Origin: Pseudomonadota bacterium | GTDB taxonomy: Bacteria; Pseudomonadota; Alphaproteobacteria; Rhodospirillales; Magnetospirillaceae | Length of the DNA stretch: 64,000 nt | Direction: 5' to 3' | Assembly (NCBI GenBank): GCA_021781575.1 | Contig: JAJXWP010000007.1 | Coordinates: 62,001-126,000 of the forward strand | In this document: positions 1 to 9,274 of the stretch, one piece after another | How the letters are laid out: each line of letters begins with the position of its first letter | Position numbering within the stretch: position 1 is the first letter of the stretch | The notes under the pieces: generated by a model | The model's input: only the letters and a program-made list of their open reading frames with translations | The model's database searches: none | What the model was told of the DNA's origin: nothing | Made by a program: the position numbers and the translations under genes

Positions 1-34
1 TCAAACAAATTCTGCCCAATGGTTAGGCGGCGCC

Positions 35-778
35 ATGGGCAAAGCGCCAGACCACGAAGCAGGGCCAAGGATGGGGGCGAAGGGCACCCTGACCGTTCTG
101 ACGGCCGGGTTGCTGTCGGCGTTCTGCGCCTATCTGCTGGGCGGGACTGTGGCACCTGTCTTTGCGGGAATCGTGGTGGCAGGCGCACTGGTTGCCGGCA
201 ACTGGATCGGCGATCGGCATCGGGCGCAGGAGGTCCGCCTGCATCTCTATCGTGTGGCTGACGAACTCGTCCAGTACCGGGCTTTCACCCGGCTGCTCCG
301 GGCCCAGGCCGAGCGCATCGTCGGCCTCACTGGTGAAGCCGCCATGGTCATTGCCGAAGGGTTGCGCGACATGGACGAGCGCGTGGCGCGACTCGCCGAG
401 CATGTGGCCGAAATCGAGATGGAAGGCGACGATCGCCCGTCATTAGGCTATCTGCGCGGCCAGGTGTCGGCGATTTCCGAGCCGGTTGTCGACATGGTCG
501 GCAAGCTTCAATTCCAGGATGTGACGCAACAGCAGTTGATGTTCCTGTCGCGACTGTCGCTCCTCCTCGATGACCATATCGGGGAGCTCACTCGGTTGCT
601 CGGCGACCGTCGGTCGTTGGAGCGATCCGCGCGTTTCAAAGAGTTATTCGACGCCGCTCTCGACGACACGGTCATGATGTCGCAGCGCAACGATCACCAC
701 CGCGCTACGGGAGTGGATTTCGTCGAGCGCAATGGCCCGCGGGTGGAAATGTTTGCCAGCGAAGGGGAGCAAGGATGA
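35..778 (+). CDS. Membrane-anchored helical protein with CheZ-like FQDVTQQ motif
   Basis: A 247-residue protein with two hydrophobic segments near the N-terminus (about residues 19-36 and 39-58), followed by a long, probably coiled-coil cytoplasmic region. Residues 160-166 read FQDVTQQ. This resembles the FQDLTGQ active-site signature of CheZ phosphatases, with both the Asp and the Gln four residues later conserved. Its stop codon overlaps the start of the receiver gene (ATGA), so the two are translationally coupled. From this I infer that it acts on, or with, that receiver, possibly as a phosphatase. It shares the Gln-Phe-Gln-Asp-Val helix with the chemoreceptor-like protein at 7943-9244. 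The ATG at 71 is an alternative start. The gene itself is secure; the CheZ analogy is inference. Confidence 0.7.
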   Translation: MGKAPDHEAGPRMGAKGTLTVLTAGLLSAFCAYLLGGTVAPVFAGIVVAGALVAGNWIGDRHRAQEVRLHLYRVADELVQYRAFTRLLRAQAERIVGLTGEAAMVIAEGLRDMDERVARLAEHVAEIEMEGDDRPSLGYLRGQVSAISEPVVDMVGKLQFQDVTQQQLMFLSRLSLLLDDHIGELTRLLGDRRSLERSARFKELFDAALDDTVMMSQRNDHHRATGVDFVERNGPRVEMFASEGEQG

Positions 779-1164
779 TGCGCATCCTCGTCGTCGACGA
801 TGTTCCGGTCGTGCGGATGGTCATCGCCAGGCTTCTGAAGCGGGCCGGGCATACCGTCATCGAAGCTAATGACGGCCGCGAGGCGGTGCGGGTTTTCGAG
901 GGTGCGGCAGTCGATGTTCTGGTCACCGACGTCTGGATGCCGGGCACCGGAGGGCTCGACCTCATTCGGTCGGCGGTTCGGCGGTTGCCGGGGCTGGCCA
1001 TCGTGGCCATGAGCGGTGGAACCCCCCAAGCCACCATGACCAACAGCCTTGCCGAAGCAGAAGCGGCTGGGGCCTGTGTGGTGGTGATGAAACCGATCGA
1101 TAAGGACGAGCTACTGGCAGCAGTCGTTGAGGCTGTTCGCAGGACAAGGAAGGAACAACCATGA
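775..1164 (+). CDS. Stand-alone CheY-like response regulator receiver
   Basis: A 129-residue single receiver domain without an output domain. The acidic pair D8/D9, the phospho-acceptor D52 (in VTDVWMP), the Ser of the AMSGG segment and the Lys of MKPID are all present, so it should be phosphorylatable. It overlaps the upstream membrane protein by 4 bp and the downstream RsbR gene by 4 bp, placing it inside the stressosome operon. The likely kinase is the hybrid histidine kinase at 6093-7940 or one outside the window; the CheZ-like neighbour could dephosphorylate it. The kinase and phosphatase assignments are inferred from position only. Confidence 0.88.
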   Translation: MMRILVVDDVPVVRMVIARLLKRAGHTVIEANDGREAVRVFEGAAVDVLVTDVWMPGTGGLDLIRSAVRRLPGLAIVAMSGGTPQATMTNSLAEAEAAGACVVVMKPIDKDELLAAVVEAVRRTRKEQP

Positions 1165-1988
1165 AGACCGTCTCACAAGTATTGGATGATAATCGTGATA
1201 TTGTGCTGGCGGCTTGGAAAGAGCGGCTCAGCGGCTCGGTGGACGGTGTGGCTGGCAGCGAAGCAGCCGTGGCGATGCTGCTCGATAAGATAATCGAGGC
1301 CTTCGCTCGAGCTGCAATACTCGACATCAAGGATCCGGCCTTCCGCACAGTCATCGATTACATGGCGGATTTGAGCGCGGCTCGCGCCCGCGAAGGCTTC
1401 TCGCCGTCGGCAACCGGGCGCCTGGTGATGGGCTTGAAGGCCGCCGCCGAACCGTCTTTTCGCGCGGCCTACGCCGCCGACACGGATCATTGGCAAAAAG
1501 AGTCGAAGGCCTTCGGCGAGATTGTCGCTCAGCTCTGTTTCCTGACCTTCGAAGCCTATATGCGGGCCAGAGAGGAGGTCATTAACCGACAAAGTGACGC
1601 AATCCTGGAAATTTCCACCCCGGCGCTCCGCATCTGGGGCGAGGTGGTGATGATGCCCCTGGTCGGTGTCATCGATACCGCCCGGGCGCAACAAATCATG
1701 GAACAGTTGCTGACGGCGGTTTCCCGGGAAGAGGCGAGGGTGGCAATTCTCGACGTCACCGGAGTGCCGGTGATCGATACGCGGGTTGCCCTTCATCTAA
1801 CCAAGGTCGTAAGTGCGGCGCGGATGCTGGGGGCAGAGGTCATCATCACCGGCTTCAGCCCCGAGGCAGCGCAGACTCTAGTCAAGCTTGACGTGGATCT
1901 GGTGTCCATGCGGACCCGAGGCACGTTGCGAGCCGGCTTCGCCGAAGCGTTGCGGCTTTTGAAACAGCGCGTGGTGCCGCTTGCCTGA
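1161..1988 (+). CDS. rsbR: RsbR-type stressosome sensor/co-antagonist (STAS domain)
   Basis: A 275-residue protein with an all-helical N-terminal sensory domain (about 1-150) and a C-terminal STAS domain (about 157-275). In Bacillus, RsbR paralogues form the stressosome scaffold with RsbS and are phosphorylated by RsbT on two threonines of the STAS domain. Here T173 (in VGVIDTARA) and T207 (in [10 protein letters not shown]) lie in the equivalent motifs, so both switch residues appear conserved. The gene is followed directly by rsbS and rsbT. The N-terminal domain is unlike the STAS part and could carry a sensory role; its signal cannot be read from sequence. Confidence 0.88.
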   Translation: MKTVSQVLDDNRDIVLAAWKERLSGSVDGVAGSEAAVAMLLDKIIEAFARAAILDIKDPAFRTVIDYMADLSAARAREGFSPSATGRLVMGLKAAAEPSFRAAYAADTDHWQKESKAFGEIVAQLCFLTFEAYMRAREEVINRQSDAILEISTPALRIWGEVVMMPLVGVIDTARAQQIMEQLLTAVSREEARVAILDVTGVPVIDTRVALHLTKVVSAARMLGAEVIITGFSPEAAQTLVKLDVDLVSMRTRGTLRAGFAEALRLLKQRVVPLA

Positions 1989-1999
1989 AGGAGCATCCC

Positions 2000-2398
2000 A
2001 TGCGCATTCCGATCCTCCGCCTAGGCGACATTCTTCTTACGTCCATACAGTCAGATATCACCGATGAGCAGGCTTTGATCCTTCAGGCGGACATCCTGAA
2101 GCAACTCGACCAGACGCAGGCAGTGGGCGTGGTTCTCGACATCTCTGCCCTCGACGTCGTCGATTCCTACATGGCCCGCATCTTGACCGAGACGGCGCGC
2201 ATGGCGCGGTTGATGGGCGGCGAGGTGGTGATCGCCGGCATGAGCCCGCTGGTGGCGGTTACTCTGACGGAGATGGGGCGTGAACTGGTCGACGTCCTTA
2301 CAGCTTTGAACCTTGAGCTCGGGGTTGAGAAGTTGAGAGAAAGGTTGGCATCTCTGGCGGGTGAGTCCGGGGAGGATGTCGCCGATGGGAGCCGATGA
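2000..2398 (+). CDS. rsbS: RsbS-type stressosome scaffold/antagonist (single STAS domain)
   Basis: A 132-residue single STAS domain. The segment LDVVDSYMAR places S56 where RsbS proteins carry the serine phosphorylated by RsbT. RsbS holds RsbT captive in the stressosome and releases it when phosphorylated. The gene lies 11 bp after rsbR, with an AGGAG-type ribosome binding site, and its stop overlaps the start of the kinase gene. Length and order (R-S-T) match characterised stressosome operons, so the call is strong. Confidence 0.9.
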   Translation: MRIPILRLGDILLTSIQSDITDEQALILQADILKQLDQTQAVGVVLDISALDVVDSYMARILTETARMARLMGGEVVIAGMSPLVAVTLTEMGRELVDVLTALNLELGVEKLRERLASLAGESGEDVADGSR

Positions 2399-2801
2399 CA
2401 TCCGTGTCGCGATTGCCCTTCGCGTGCCCGACGATGTGGTGCGCGCCCGCCAAGCCGGGCGCGACGCCGCCCGCACGCTGGGTTTTGGAATGGCCGATCA
2501 GACCCGGCTGGCCACTGCGATCTCCGAAATTACCCGCAACGCACTACACTACGGGGGCGGTGGTGCCTGCGAAATCCTTGGCAGCCGAGACGGGCGAGGG
2601 CGAGAGGTCGTGGTCACCGTAACCGATGGAGGGCCCGGTATCCCCGACATCGACAAGGCTATGTCACCCGGCTTCAGCACAGGAAACAGTCTTGGGATGG
2701 GCCTGCCGGGCGCCCGAAGGCTGGTCGACTGGATGAATATCGAGTCGCAGCCCGGGTTGACTCGAGTGGTCATGGCCATGCGCCGAAGGTCGCCGGCATG
2801 A
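2385..2801 (+). CDS. rsbT: RsbT-type serine/threonine switch kinase (HATPase)
   Basis: A 138-residue GHKL ATPase. The N box (E48-I-T-R-N52), the G1 box DGGPGI (from D81) and the glycine lid GMGLPG (104-109) are all visible. RsbT phosphorylates RsbS and RsbR in the stressosome and, once released, binds the N-terminal domain of its output protein. I chose the ATG at 2385 because GGAGG at 2371-2375 is ideally spaced for it; the GTG at 2361 and ATG at 2376 are less well placed. It overlaps rsbS by 14 bp and the next kinase gene by 4 bp. Confidence 0.88.
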   Translation: MGADDIRVAIALRVPDDVVRARQAGRDAARTLGFGMADQTRLATAISEITRNALHYGGGGACEILGSRDGRGREVVVTVTDGGPGIPDIDKAMSPGFSTGNSLGMGLPGARRLVDWMNIESQPGLTRVVMAMRRRSPA

Positions 2802-3217
2802 ACACGCTTGGCGACCCCACTGCGGTGGCCGAAGTGCCGGTGTCGGGCGAGTGCGACATTTCGCGCGCGCGGGTGGTCGCCGCGGGGCTGGCAGCGGAAG
2901 CAGGCTTCTCGCGTGCCGCCATATACCGGCTGGCAACTGCGGTGAGCGAACTCAGCACCAACCTCGTCTTTCATGCGTCGGCCGGCGGGACCATCCGCTT
3001 GACTCTGCTGAAGCGCGGTCCGAGTTGGGGGATCGAGGTGACGGCGGAGGACAAGGGGCCGGGTATTGCCGATGTCGAATTGGCGATGAGAGATGGCTAT
3101 TCGACGAACGGCGGGCTTGGCAGTGGGTTGCCGGGATGTCGCCGTCTGATGGACGAATTTCAAATTGCCTCAGAGGTCGGTCGCGGAACAACGGTGGTCG
3201 CGAGGATATGGAGCTGA
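2798..3217 (+). CDS. Second RsbT/RsbW-like GHKL kinase
   Basis: A 139-residue GHKL ATPase with N box E51-L-S-T-N55, G1 box DKGPGI (from D85) and lid GLGSGLPG (106-113). It has the RsbT layout and lies immediately after rsbT with a 4-bp ATGA overlap. The two kinases share motifs and order but differ elsewhere, so this is an old duplication rather than a recent copy. It could be a second switch kinase with a different partner, or the kinase that opposes RsbX. No anti-anti-sigma or sigma gene is nearby, which makes a classical RsbW role unlikely. The ATPase fold is confident; the specific role is unknown. Confidence 0.82.
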   Translation: MNTLGDPTAVAEVPVSGECDISRARVVAAGLAAEAGFSRAAIYRLATAVSELSTNLVFHASAGGTIRLTLLKRGPSWGIEVTAEDKGPGIADVELAMRDGYSTNGGLGSGLPGCRRLMDEFQIASEVGRGTTVVARIWS

Positions 3218-3786
3218 CATTCAGCATCGCGCGCTCTTCAGCCAACGCCGCGGAAATCTGCGGTGACGTGGCGAAAGGGTGGCTGCTCAGCGACCGGGCG
3301 GTGATCGCCATCGCCGACGGCCTTGGGCACGGGGCAGATGCCGCGCTCGCGGCCGGTCGGGCAATCGAATACGTCGGCAGCCATTTGGGTGAGGATCCGG
3401 TCAGCCTGTTCCGGGGCATGGGCAGCGCTTTGACGTCGACCCGTGGAGCCGCCGTGGGGTTGGCAGTTGTTCGGCAAGGCTCAGGAGAGTTGACCTATGC
3501 GGGCGTCGGCAATACCCGGGCCGCGGTGTTCGGCTGGCGAACAACCCGCCTTGACGGTGACGTGGGCATCGTCGGGGGCGGTTTCCGCCGGCTTGCGCCA
3601 GTTGTCGTGCCCATCAGACCGGGTGACTATCTCGCCCTATGGACGGATGGCCTTGATGAGCGGCTCGCGCTTGCCAAAGCAGGGCATGAGGAGGACATCG
3701 ACCGCTTGGCCGAAGCGCTGTTGCGGCGCTATTCCAGTGGCCATGACGATGCCTGCCTGATCCTTGCCCGCTGCAGCGTGTCGTGA
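3208..3786 (+). CDS. rsbX: RsbX-type PP2C serine phosphatase
   Basis: A 192-residue small PP2C/SpoIIE-type phosphatase. Metal-binding motifs are GD at 19-20, ADGLGHG at 36-42 and a late WTDGLDE, as expected for RsbX, which removes phosphate from RsbR and RsbS and resets the stressosome. I chose the ATG at 3208 (about 10 bp overlap with the preceding kinase) because it begins exactly at the PP2C fold. The larger reading frame upstream of it runs antiphase through the kinase gene and is not coding. It completes the R-S-T-X order of Gram-negative stressosome operons. Confidence 0.88.
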   Translation: MELTFSIARSSANAAEICGDVAKGWLLSDRAVIAIADGLGHGADAALAAGRAIEYVGSHLGEDPVSLFRGMGSALTSTRGAAVGLAVVRQGSGELTYAGVGNTRAAVFGWRTTRLDGDVGIVGGGFRRLAPVVVPIRPGDYLALWTDGLDERLALAKAGHEEDIDRLAEALLRRYSSGHDDACLILARCSVS

Positions 3787-3796
3787 GGAGGACGGG

Positions 3797-6082
3797 TTGT
3801 CGCCGTCTCCCTGTCCTATCGACCCAAGCGAATGGTACGGCCGCCTGCAAAAGGCGTATATGGCCCGTCCTGACGAGTCGCTGCTCGATGAACTGACCGA
3901 CATCGGCCGCCTGATGGCGGTCACCGGATTCCCTGTCGAAAGCATCGTAGAAATCCACACCGAGATGGTAGCTGCGGAAATGGCACTGGTGGACGGGCAT
4001 GCAATGGCGGCACTGATGCGAAATGCCGCCATATGCCTATCCGAGCTGCTGGTGGCGTGGCGTATCGCCGCTGAAGGAATGGGAGTCCTTGGGAGCGGAG
4101 ACGGAGCGGGGCATCTGCCGCCTCGCTTCTTTTGGTTCGGGTCCTGCGGGGAACTTGCTCCGGCCGGTGTTCAACAGGATGAATGTTCGGAAGCGACTAC
4201 CACCCTTGACCGCTTATTCTGTTCTCTATCGGGGGCGGAAAGGATCGGAGACATAAAAACCGCCATCGTAAATCGACGTATATTATCGTTCGAATTTTTC
4301 TCTTCTGGCGGTGACAGGCGGATGCGTGCGGTGATCTGTCCCTTCCGCGACGGTAGCGGCATCGTCGGCATCAACGACGTCACGGCACAGCGCGCAGACG
4401 AACAGCGTCTTCGCCTTGCGGCTACCGTATTCAACACGACCCAGGAAGGAATCGTCATCACTGACGTGGACGGTCGGATCGTGGCCATCAATCCCGCGTT
4501 CTGTACCATCACAGGCTATGATGAAGGCGAGTTGGTCAGCCAGAACCCACGTATACTCAAGTCGGGGCGACACGACGATAATTTCTATCGACGGCTGTTC
4601 GAGACCATTGCTGCGGATGGCACCTGGCAGGGAGAAATCTGGAATCGCCGCAAGAACGGCGAAATATATCCCCAATGGCTGACGGTCTCTGCCGTGCGCG
4701 ATGGGCACGGGACAATCACCAACTACGTCGGTACTTTCATCGATATCACTCGCACGAAGGAATCGGAGTCCCGGCTCGAACGTCTGGCCAATTACGATGC
4801 ATTGACCGATTTGCCCACTCGCCGTTTGCTAAAATCGCGCCTGCGACACGCGATTGATCTGGCGAAGCGCGAGGGTACCCGAGGAGCGGTGTTGTTCCTC
4901 GATCTTGATCGGTTCAAAGATGTCAATGACAGCCTTGGGCACACGGCCGGCGACGAGCTTCTGCAATTGGTCGCCAAGCGATTTCAGGCGCGTTTGCGGG
5001 AAAGTGACACGCTTAGCCGCATGGGCGGCGATGAATTTATTATCGTCCTGGAAAATTTGCGCGAGCCCCAATACGCTGCGGCAGTTGCGCAGGCTCTGAT
5101 AGATGAATTGCGCGAGCCATTCACTTTGTCAGGAGCGCGAGAGCTATATATCGGCGCCAGCATCGGTATCAGCATCTTCCCCGATGATTGCAGCGAACCG
5201 GGGCCGCTTATCAGCAATGCCGACGCCGCGATGTATCAAGCCAAGAAGGCCGGCCGAAACACCTTCCGGTTTTACACCGAGTCGCTGACGCGCGCGGCCA
5301 ATATGCGTGTAGACATCGAAGGGGCATTGCGCCGCGCTCTCGAACGCGACGAATTCCTGCTTCACTACCAGCCTTTGGTAAACAGCGACAGTCGCCAGGT
5401 GGTGGGGATCGAAGCATTGGTGCGCTGGGAACGCCCCGGCGTTGGCCTCATCGCTCCGATGCAATTCATTCCTCTGGCGGAAGAAACAGGGCTGATTTTA
5501 CCGATTGGTGAATGGGTTGCCCGGACGGCTTGCGCACAAATGAAATGCTGGCTGGATGCAGGCTGGAACTTGGAGACCATTGCGATCAACTTGTCCGCCT
5601 TGCAGTTCAGGCAGGATAGCATTCCTGGGACAATAAAGAAAATTCTTGATGCGACGGGATTGCCGGCGAGGCACCTTGAACTTGAAATAACAGAGAGTGT
5701 ATTAATGGAGTCAGCTGAAAATGTTGAGGCAAAATTACATACTCTAAAAGAAATTGGTGTTCACTTGACTATTGATGATTTTGGAACGGGGTACTCGTCT
5801 CTCGCCTATCTGAAGCGGTTTCCAATAGATAAGCTGAAGATAGATAGAGGGTTTGTCAAAAATATTCCCGTTGATCCGGCAGACATGAAAATTGTGTCTG
5901 CTGTCGTCGCGTTGGCAAATAATCTAAATTTGGATGTTCTTGCAGAAGGTGTTGAAACAGAAGCGCAGCTGGGCTTTCTGCGCCATATCGGTTGCCAACT
6001 ATGCCAGGGATATCTTTTCAGCAAGCCACTACTTGCATCTGACTTGGCCGGCCAGTTCAACCGCCGCCGCGACGCTTATTGA
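3797..6082 (+). CDS. RsbU-N / PAS / GGDEF / EAL c-di-GMP enzyme, candidate RsbT output
   Basis: A 761-residue protein. Residues 1-90 resemble the RsbU N-terminal helical domain that binds RsbT. About 100-205 is a degenerate PAS-like domain shared with the next gene, about 215-335 a canonical PAS, 340-500 GGDEF and 515-761 EAL. The GGDEF signature (410-414) is intact, with an RxxD inhibitory site five residues before it. The EAL domain keeps E539-A-L, the Asn of NLSALQF, the Glu of LEITES, the DDFGTG pair, the Lys of LKIDRG and the Glu of AEGVET, so both activities look possible. I chose the TTG at 3797 because GAGGAGG at 3785-3791 precedes it and the paralogue starts equivalently. The 3' part is clearly richer in A+T than the rest. 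Confidence 0.87.
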   Translation: MSPSPCPIDPSEWYGRLQKAYMARPDESLLDELTDIGRLMAVTGFPVESIVEIHTEMVAAEMALVDGHAMAALMRNAAICLSELLVAWRIAAEGMGVLGSGDGAGHLPPRFFWFGSCGELAPAGVQQDECSEATTTLDRLFCSLSGAERIGDIKTAIVNRRILSFEFFSSGGDRRMRAVICPFRDGSGIVGINDVTAQRADEQRLRLAATVFNTTQEGIVITDVDGRIVAINPAFCTITGYDEGELVSQNPRILKSGRHDDNFYRRLFETIAADGTWQGEIWNRRKNGEIYPQWLTVSAVRDGHGTITNYVGTFIDITRTKESESRLERLANYDALTDLPTRRLLKSRLRHAIDLAKREGTRGAVLFLDLDRFKDVNDSLGHTAGDELLQLVAKRFQARLRESDTLSRMGGDEFIIVLENLREPQYAAAVAQALIDELREPFTLSGARELYIGASIGISIFPDDCSEPGPLISNADAAMYQAKKAGRNTFRFYTESLTRAANMRVDIEGALRRALERDEFLLHYQPLVNSDSRQVVGIEALVRWERPGVGLIAPMQFIPLAEETGLILPIGEWVARTACAQMKCWLDAGWNLETIAINLSALQFRQDSIPGTIKKILDATGLPARHLELEITESVLMESAENVEAKLHTLKEIGVHLTIDDFGTGYSSLAYLKRFPIDKLKIDRGFVKNIPVDPADMKIVSAVVALANNLNLDVLAEGVETEAQLGFLRHIGCQLCQGYLFSKPLLASDLAGQFNRRRDAY

Positions 6083-6092
6083 GGAGACAGGA

Positions 6093-7940
6093 GTGTCGTC
6101 ACGGACATGTCGCGTCGATCCAAGTGAATGGTATGGCCGCCTGCAGCGGGCTTATATGCTCCGGGCTGATGAATCGCTGCTCGACGAACTGACCGATATC
6201 GGTCGCCTGATGGCGGTGACCGGTTTTCCCGTGGAAAGTGTGGCGGAGGCGCACGGCGAGATTCTTGCCGACGAACTGGGCCGCGCCGACCGGCGGGCGA
6301 CTGCGAGGCTGGCGAGGAGCGCTTCCGTCTGCTTGTCGGAATTGCTGGTTGCGTGGCGCATCGCTGCCGAAGGAATCGGCTGTCTTGACGGCTCTGGAGA
6401 CGATTCCCGGCAGGCCCCATGCTTCTTGTGGTTCGACCCAGGAGGGCAACTGGTGTCCGCCGAAGACGGCCCGTCAGTCGACCTCGGTGGCGTGTTGACG
6501 GCCGAGTCTCTCGACGGCCTTCTGAGTTCTCTGTCAGCCGGGGGCAAAATGGCTGACATAAAGGCGGCCATTGAGAGCAGGCGCCTCTGGTCCTTCGAGT
6601 TTCAGCCGCCGGACAGCGAGCGACGATTGCGCATGGTGATCTGTCCGTTTCGCGACGGCAGCGGCGTCGTCGGGATCCACGACGTCACGGCCCGCCACGT
6701 GGCTGCCGAGTCGGACTTCCAGCGCCGGAAGTTGGCGAGCTTGGGCCAATTGGCCGGAGGCATCGCGCATGAAATCAACAATTTTCTGCAGCCAATTCTC
6801 AGCACTGCTCAATTCATTTCCGAGGACTACCGAGCGGACTCGGATTTGTCAGCTGATATCATGGTTATCCTTGACAGTGCGCGAGCAGCCGCCAAGGTCG
6901 TGCGAGGTATCCTTGCCTTTGCCCGGCGGCCTTCGCCAACGCTGACTCCCTTGCAACTGGACGGGGCTGTGGAGCGCGAACTTACCGCCATCCGCAAAAC
7001 GATTCCGGCGACGATAACGCTTGTGTCGGAACTGGGCGGTTGTAGCGAGACCGCCATCGGAGGAGGCCTGGCAGAACTTGGCCAGGTGCTGCGCAACCTG
7101 ATCGACAATGCGGTCGATGCGGTGGGAACATCCGGAACCATCACGGTCACCTGCCACGACGCGGATATCGCCGAGAGCGAGGCCGTGCGGATTCAAATTC
7201 CTGCCGGCCGCTACCTTCGTCTCACAGTGGCGGATGACGGATGCGGGATGGACGCTACAACGGCTAGCCGCATCTTTGATCCATTCTTCACTACCAAGGA
7301 GATCGGAAAGGGAACTGGCCTCGGGCTGGCCATTGTCCGTAGCATCATCCAGTCCTGGGGGGGGCAGATCGTCTGTCGGAGAGCGGATGGGCGCGGGACG
7401 GCATTCGACATCTTCCTTCGGGTGGCTGAGGGATTCGTTCGAACGCCGAGCCGGATGCCGTTGCGGTCTCGCCAGGTGCGGGCCCAGCACGGTCAACTTT
7501 CCGTTAGGGTTGTTGTTGTCGACGACGATGCGCGCGTACGGATTTCTTTGGCTCGCGCCCTCGCGAGGGCCGGTCACACTGTGCGCGAATTTGACAGCGC
7601 CCAAACGGCGCTTGCGGCAATGGTCGAAGGTGAGGCCGATGTCCTAATCACTGATTTGTTTATGCCAGATCTGGACGGCCTTGCTTTTGTCAGGGAGATC
7701 CGGCAGGCCATGCCGTCCTTGATGGTCATTGTATTGACGGGGGGTGGAAGTGGGGAAATTGAAATCGATAATTTGACGCGGGACACGATGGAGTCTGGCG
7801 CACATTCATTGTTGTTTAAACCCGTATCTACGGATGTGCTATTAGGGGTCATACATGAGTGCGCCGTGACAATTTTTAAAGAAAAGACAAATTCGATATC
7901 AAAGGCAGATGTATTTCCGCAAAGGAAAATGGGGGACTAG
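6093..7940 (+). CDS. RsbU-N / PAS-like hybrid histidine kinase with receiver, candidate RsbT output
   Basis: A 615-residue protein. The first roughly 200 residues are paralogous to the preceding GGDEF-EAL protein: an RsbU-N-like domain, then a degenerate PAS-like domain ending in [10 protein letters not shown]. Next come a dimerisation domain with H226 in GGIAHEINN, a GHKL ATPase with DDGCGMD and GTGLGLAI boxes, and a C-terminal receiver with phospho-acceptor D521 in LITDLFMPD. The GTG at 6093 follows GAGGAGACAGGA and aligns with the paralogue's start. No membrane segment is visible, so it is cytoplasmic. I infer that released RsbT controls it through the N-terminal domain, giving the stressosome a phosphorelay branch. 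Confidence 0.87.
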   Translation: MSSRTCRVDPSEWYGRLQRAYMLRADESLLDELTDIGRLMAVTGFPVESVAEAHGEILADELGRADRRATARLARSASVCLSELLVAWRIAAEGIGCLDGSGDDSRQAPCFLWFDPGGQLVSAEDGPSVDLGGVLTAESLDGLLSSLSAGGKMADIKAAIESRRLWSFEFQPPDSERRLRMVICPFRDGSGVVGIHDVTARHVAAESDFQRRKLASLGQLAGGIAHEINNFLQPILSTAQFISEDYRADSDLSADIMVILDSARAAAKVVRGILAFARRPSPTLTPLQLDGAVERELTAIRKTIPATITLVSELGGCSETAIGGGLAELGQVLRNLIDNAVDAVGTSGTITVTCHDADIAESEAVRIQIPAGRYLRLTVADDGCGMDATTASRIFDPFFTTKEIGKGTGLGLAIVRSIIQSWGGQIVCRRADGRGTAFDIFLRVAEGFVRTPSRMPLRSRQVRAQHGQLSVRVVVVDDDARVRISLARALARAGHTVREFDSAQTALAAMVEGEADVLITDLFMPDLDGLAFVREIRQAMPSLMVIVLTGGGSGEIEIDNLTRDTMESGAHSLLFKPVSTDVLLGVIHECAVTIFKEKTNSISKADVFPQRKMGD

Positions 7941-7942
7941 CA

Positions 7943-9244
7943 ATGCGCTCACGAAACAGCATGATCTCGGCCGCAGGTACGATGGTCGGCGCAGCGAGTC
8001 TGGTTCTCTTCTCAGTAGTAAGTGGCGACCTGGTCGTATTAATGCTGCCCCATCTTCCCGGTTGGCTGGAAGCGTTGTTGCGTATCGCCGTGGCCTTGCC
8101 TGCGGCCTGGATTGCCGCCTTGGCAGTTGGCGGCTCGAAAAACGCGAGGCCGGAAGCGCCACAGTCACAGGGGGTAATGGCAGCACAGCCGATTGCCCCG
8201 GCGGCCGAAACCGGGGAAGGCCAGTCTATCGTACAATCGAGATTTGATGGAGCACGTTGCGCGGCGTGTATTTCGGAGAAGATATCGATTTTCCGTGTCT
8301 TTTCGGATCTCGTAAGAGAGGAAACTGCATCGATCATCGGAGATACCGAAAATAATGCTGTAAACCTTATGCAGGATTTGCAGAAGGTGGAAGCCGGCCT
8401 GGAAGGACTTCTTGGCTTTATTGCTGCAACAGATTCCAACGACCGTGTGGTCCAGATCATCGACCGCACGGAGAACCAATTACAACGAAGCCATGATTTG
8501 ATCACCGAGTTTTCGCGTGAACGTCTGGAAGACGCAGCAAGGGTCAAGCAGGCCATGGAAGCGATCAGCTCGGTGGTTGCGGGGCTCGGCAGCGCGGTTC
8601 AGGCTGTTCGAATCGTCGCCAGACAAACGCGGATGTTGGCCCTCAATGCAACCATCGAGGCGGTGCGCGCTGGTGAGGCGGGGCGAGGCTTTGCCATCGT
8701 CGCCGCCGAGGTAAAGAAGCTTTCCCAACAATCCGACCATGCCGCCGTTGAGATCGGCGATGGTATCTCGAAGTTGGAACATGCGGTGCAGGCCAGCCTT
8801 ACGGCAGTGGTTGGCGAGCGTATCGCGAAAGAGGAGGCCGGTTTCGATGTGATCTCGCAAGCTGTTACCGAGCTCACGGAGAACCTTCAGAAGTTGATTA
8901 CCCACCAGCGTGACACCCTGACAAAAGTTCAATATGAGAACGAGCGCCTCTCTGATCCGATCATGCAGATGATCGGCTCTATTCAATTCCAGGACGTGGT
9001 AAAGCGCCGGCTCGAGGCTCTCGTGCATTGCTTCGAGCAAATGACGCAGGGGGTGGACGACACCGTTCTGAATATTTCCGACCCCGTAATTAAATCACGA
9101 GAGGAGTTGGATGCCCGTTCACATGGGCGGCTGGACGAAATGATCGACCTCGCCACCACCTATTTGAAGACTGCCCACAACAAAGAAGCATCCGGTGGCG
9201 AGGCCGGAGGCCAATCCCAAACGGTGACAATCGAGTTGTTCTGA
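7943..9244 (+). CDS. Chemoreceptor-like membrane protein with MCP signalling hairpin
   Basis: A 433-residue protein with two closely spaced N-terminal membrane segments (about 8-27 and 43-64) and no sizeable periplasmic domain, so it probably senses an internal or membrane signal. Around 225-255 lies the conserved MCP hairpin tip ([24 protein letters not shown]), which in chemoreceptors contacts CheA/CheW. Near residue 348 it has the QFQDVV helix also found in the first gene of the window, but here the Gln needed for CheZ chemistry is replaced (D-V-V-K-R). It starts 2 bp after the hybrid kinase and is the last intact gene of the operon. No cheA or cheW is in the window. Confidence 0.82.
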   Translation: MRSRNSMISAAGTMVGAASLVLFSVVSGDLVVLMLPHLPGWLEALLRIAVALPAAWIAALAVGGSKNARPEAPQSQGVMAAQPIAPAAETGEGQSIVQSRFDGARCAACISEKISIFRVFSDLVREETASIIGDTENNAVNLMQDLQKVEAGLEGLLGFIAATDSNDRVVQIIDRTENQLQRSHDLITEFSRERLEDAARVKQAMEAISSVVAGLGSAVQAVRIVARQTRMLALNATIEAVRAGEAGRGFAIVAAEVKKLSQQSDHAAVEIGDGISKLEHAVQASLTAVVGERIAKEEAGFDVISQAVTELTENLQKLITHQRDTLTKVQYENERLSDPIMQMIGSIQFQDVVKRRLEALVHCFEQMTQGVDDTVLNISDPVIKSREELDARSHGRLDEMIDLATTYLKTAHNKEASGGEAGGQSQTVTIELF

Positions 9245-9274
9245 ATGCCGCGCGGCGGGCAATGATTCCGCATT

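Noticed and set aside
2851-3207. Extended N-terminus for RsbX
   Set aside because: This stretch is the kinase gene read out of frame; the PP2C fold starts at the ATG at 3208.
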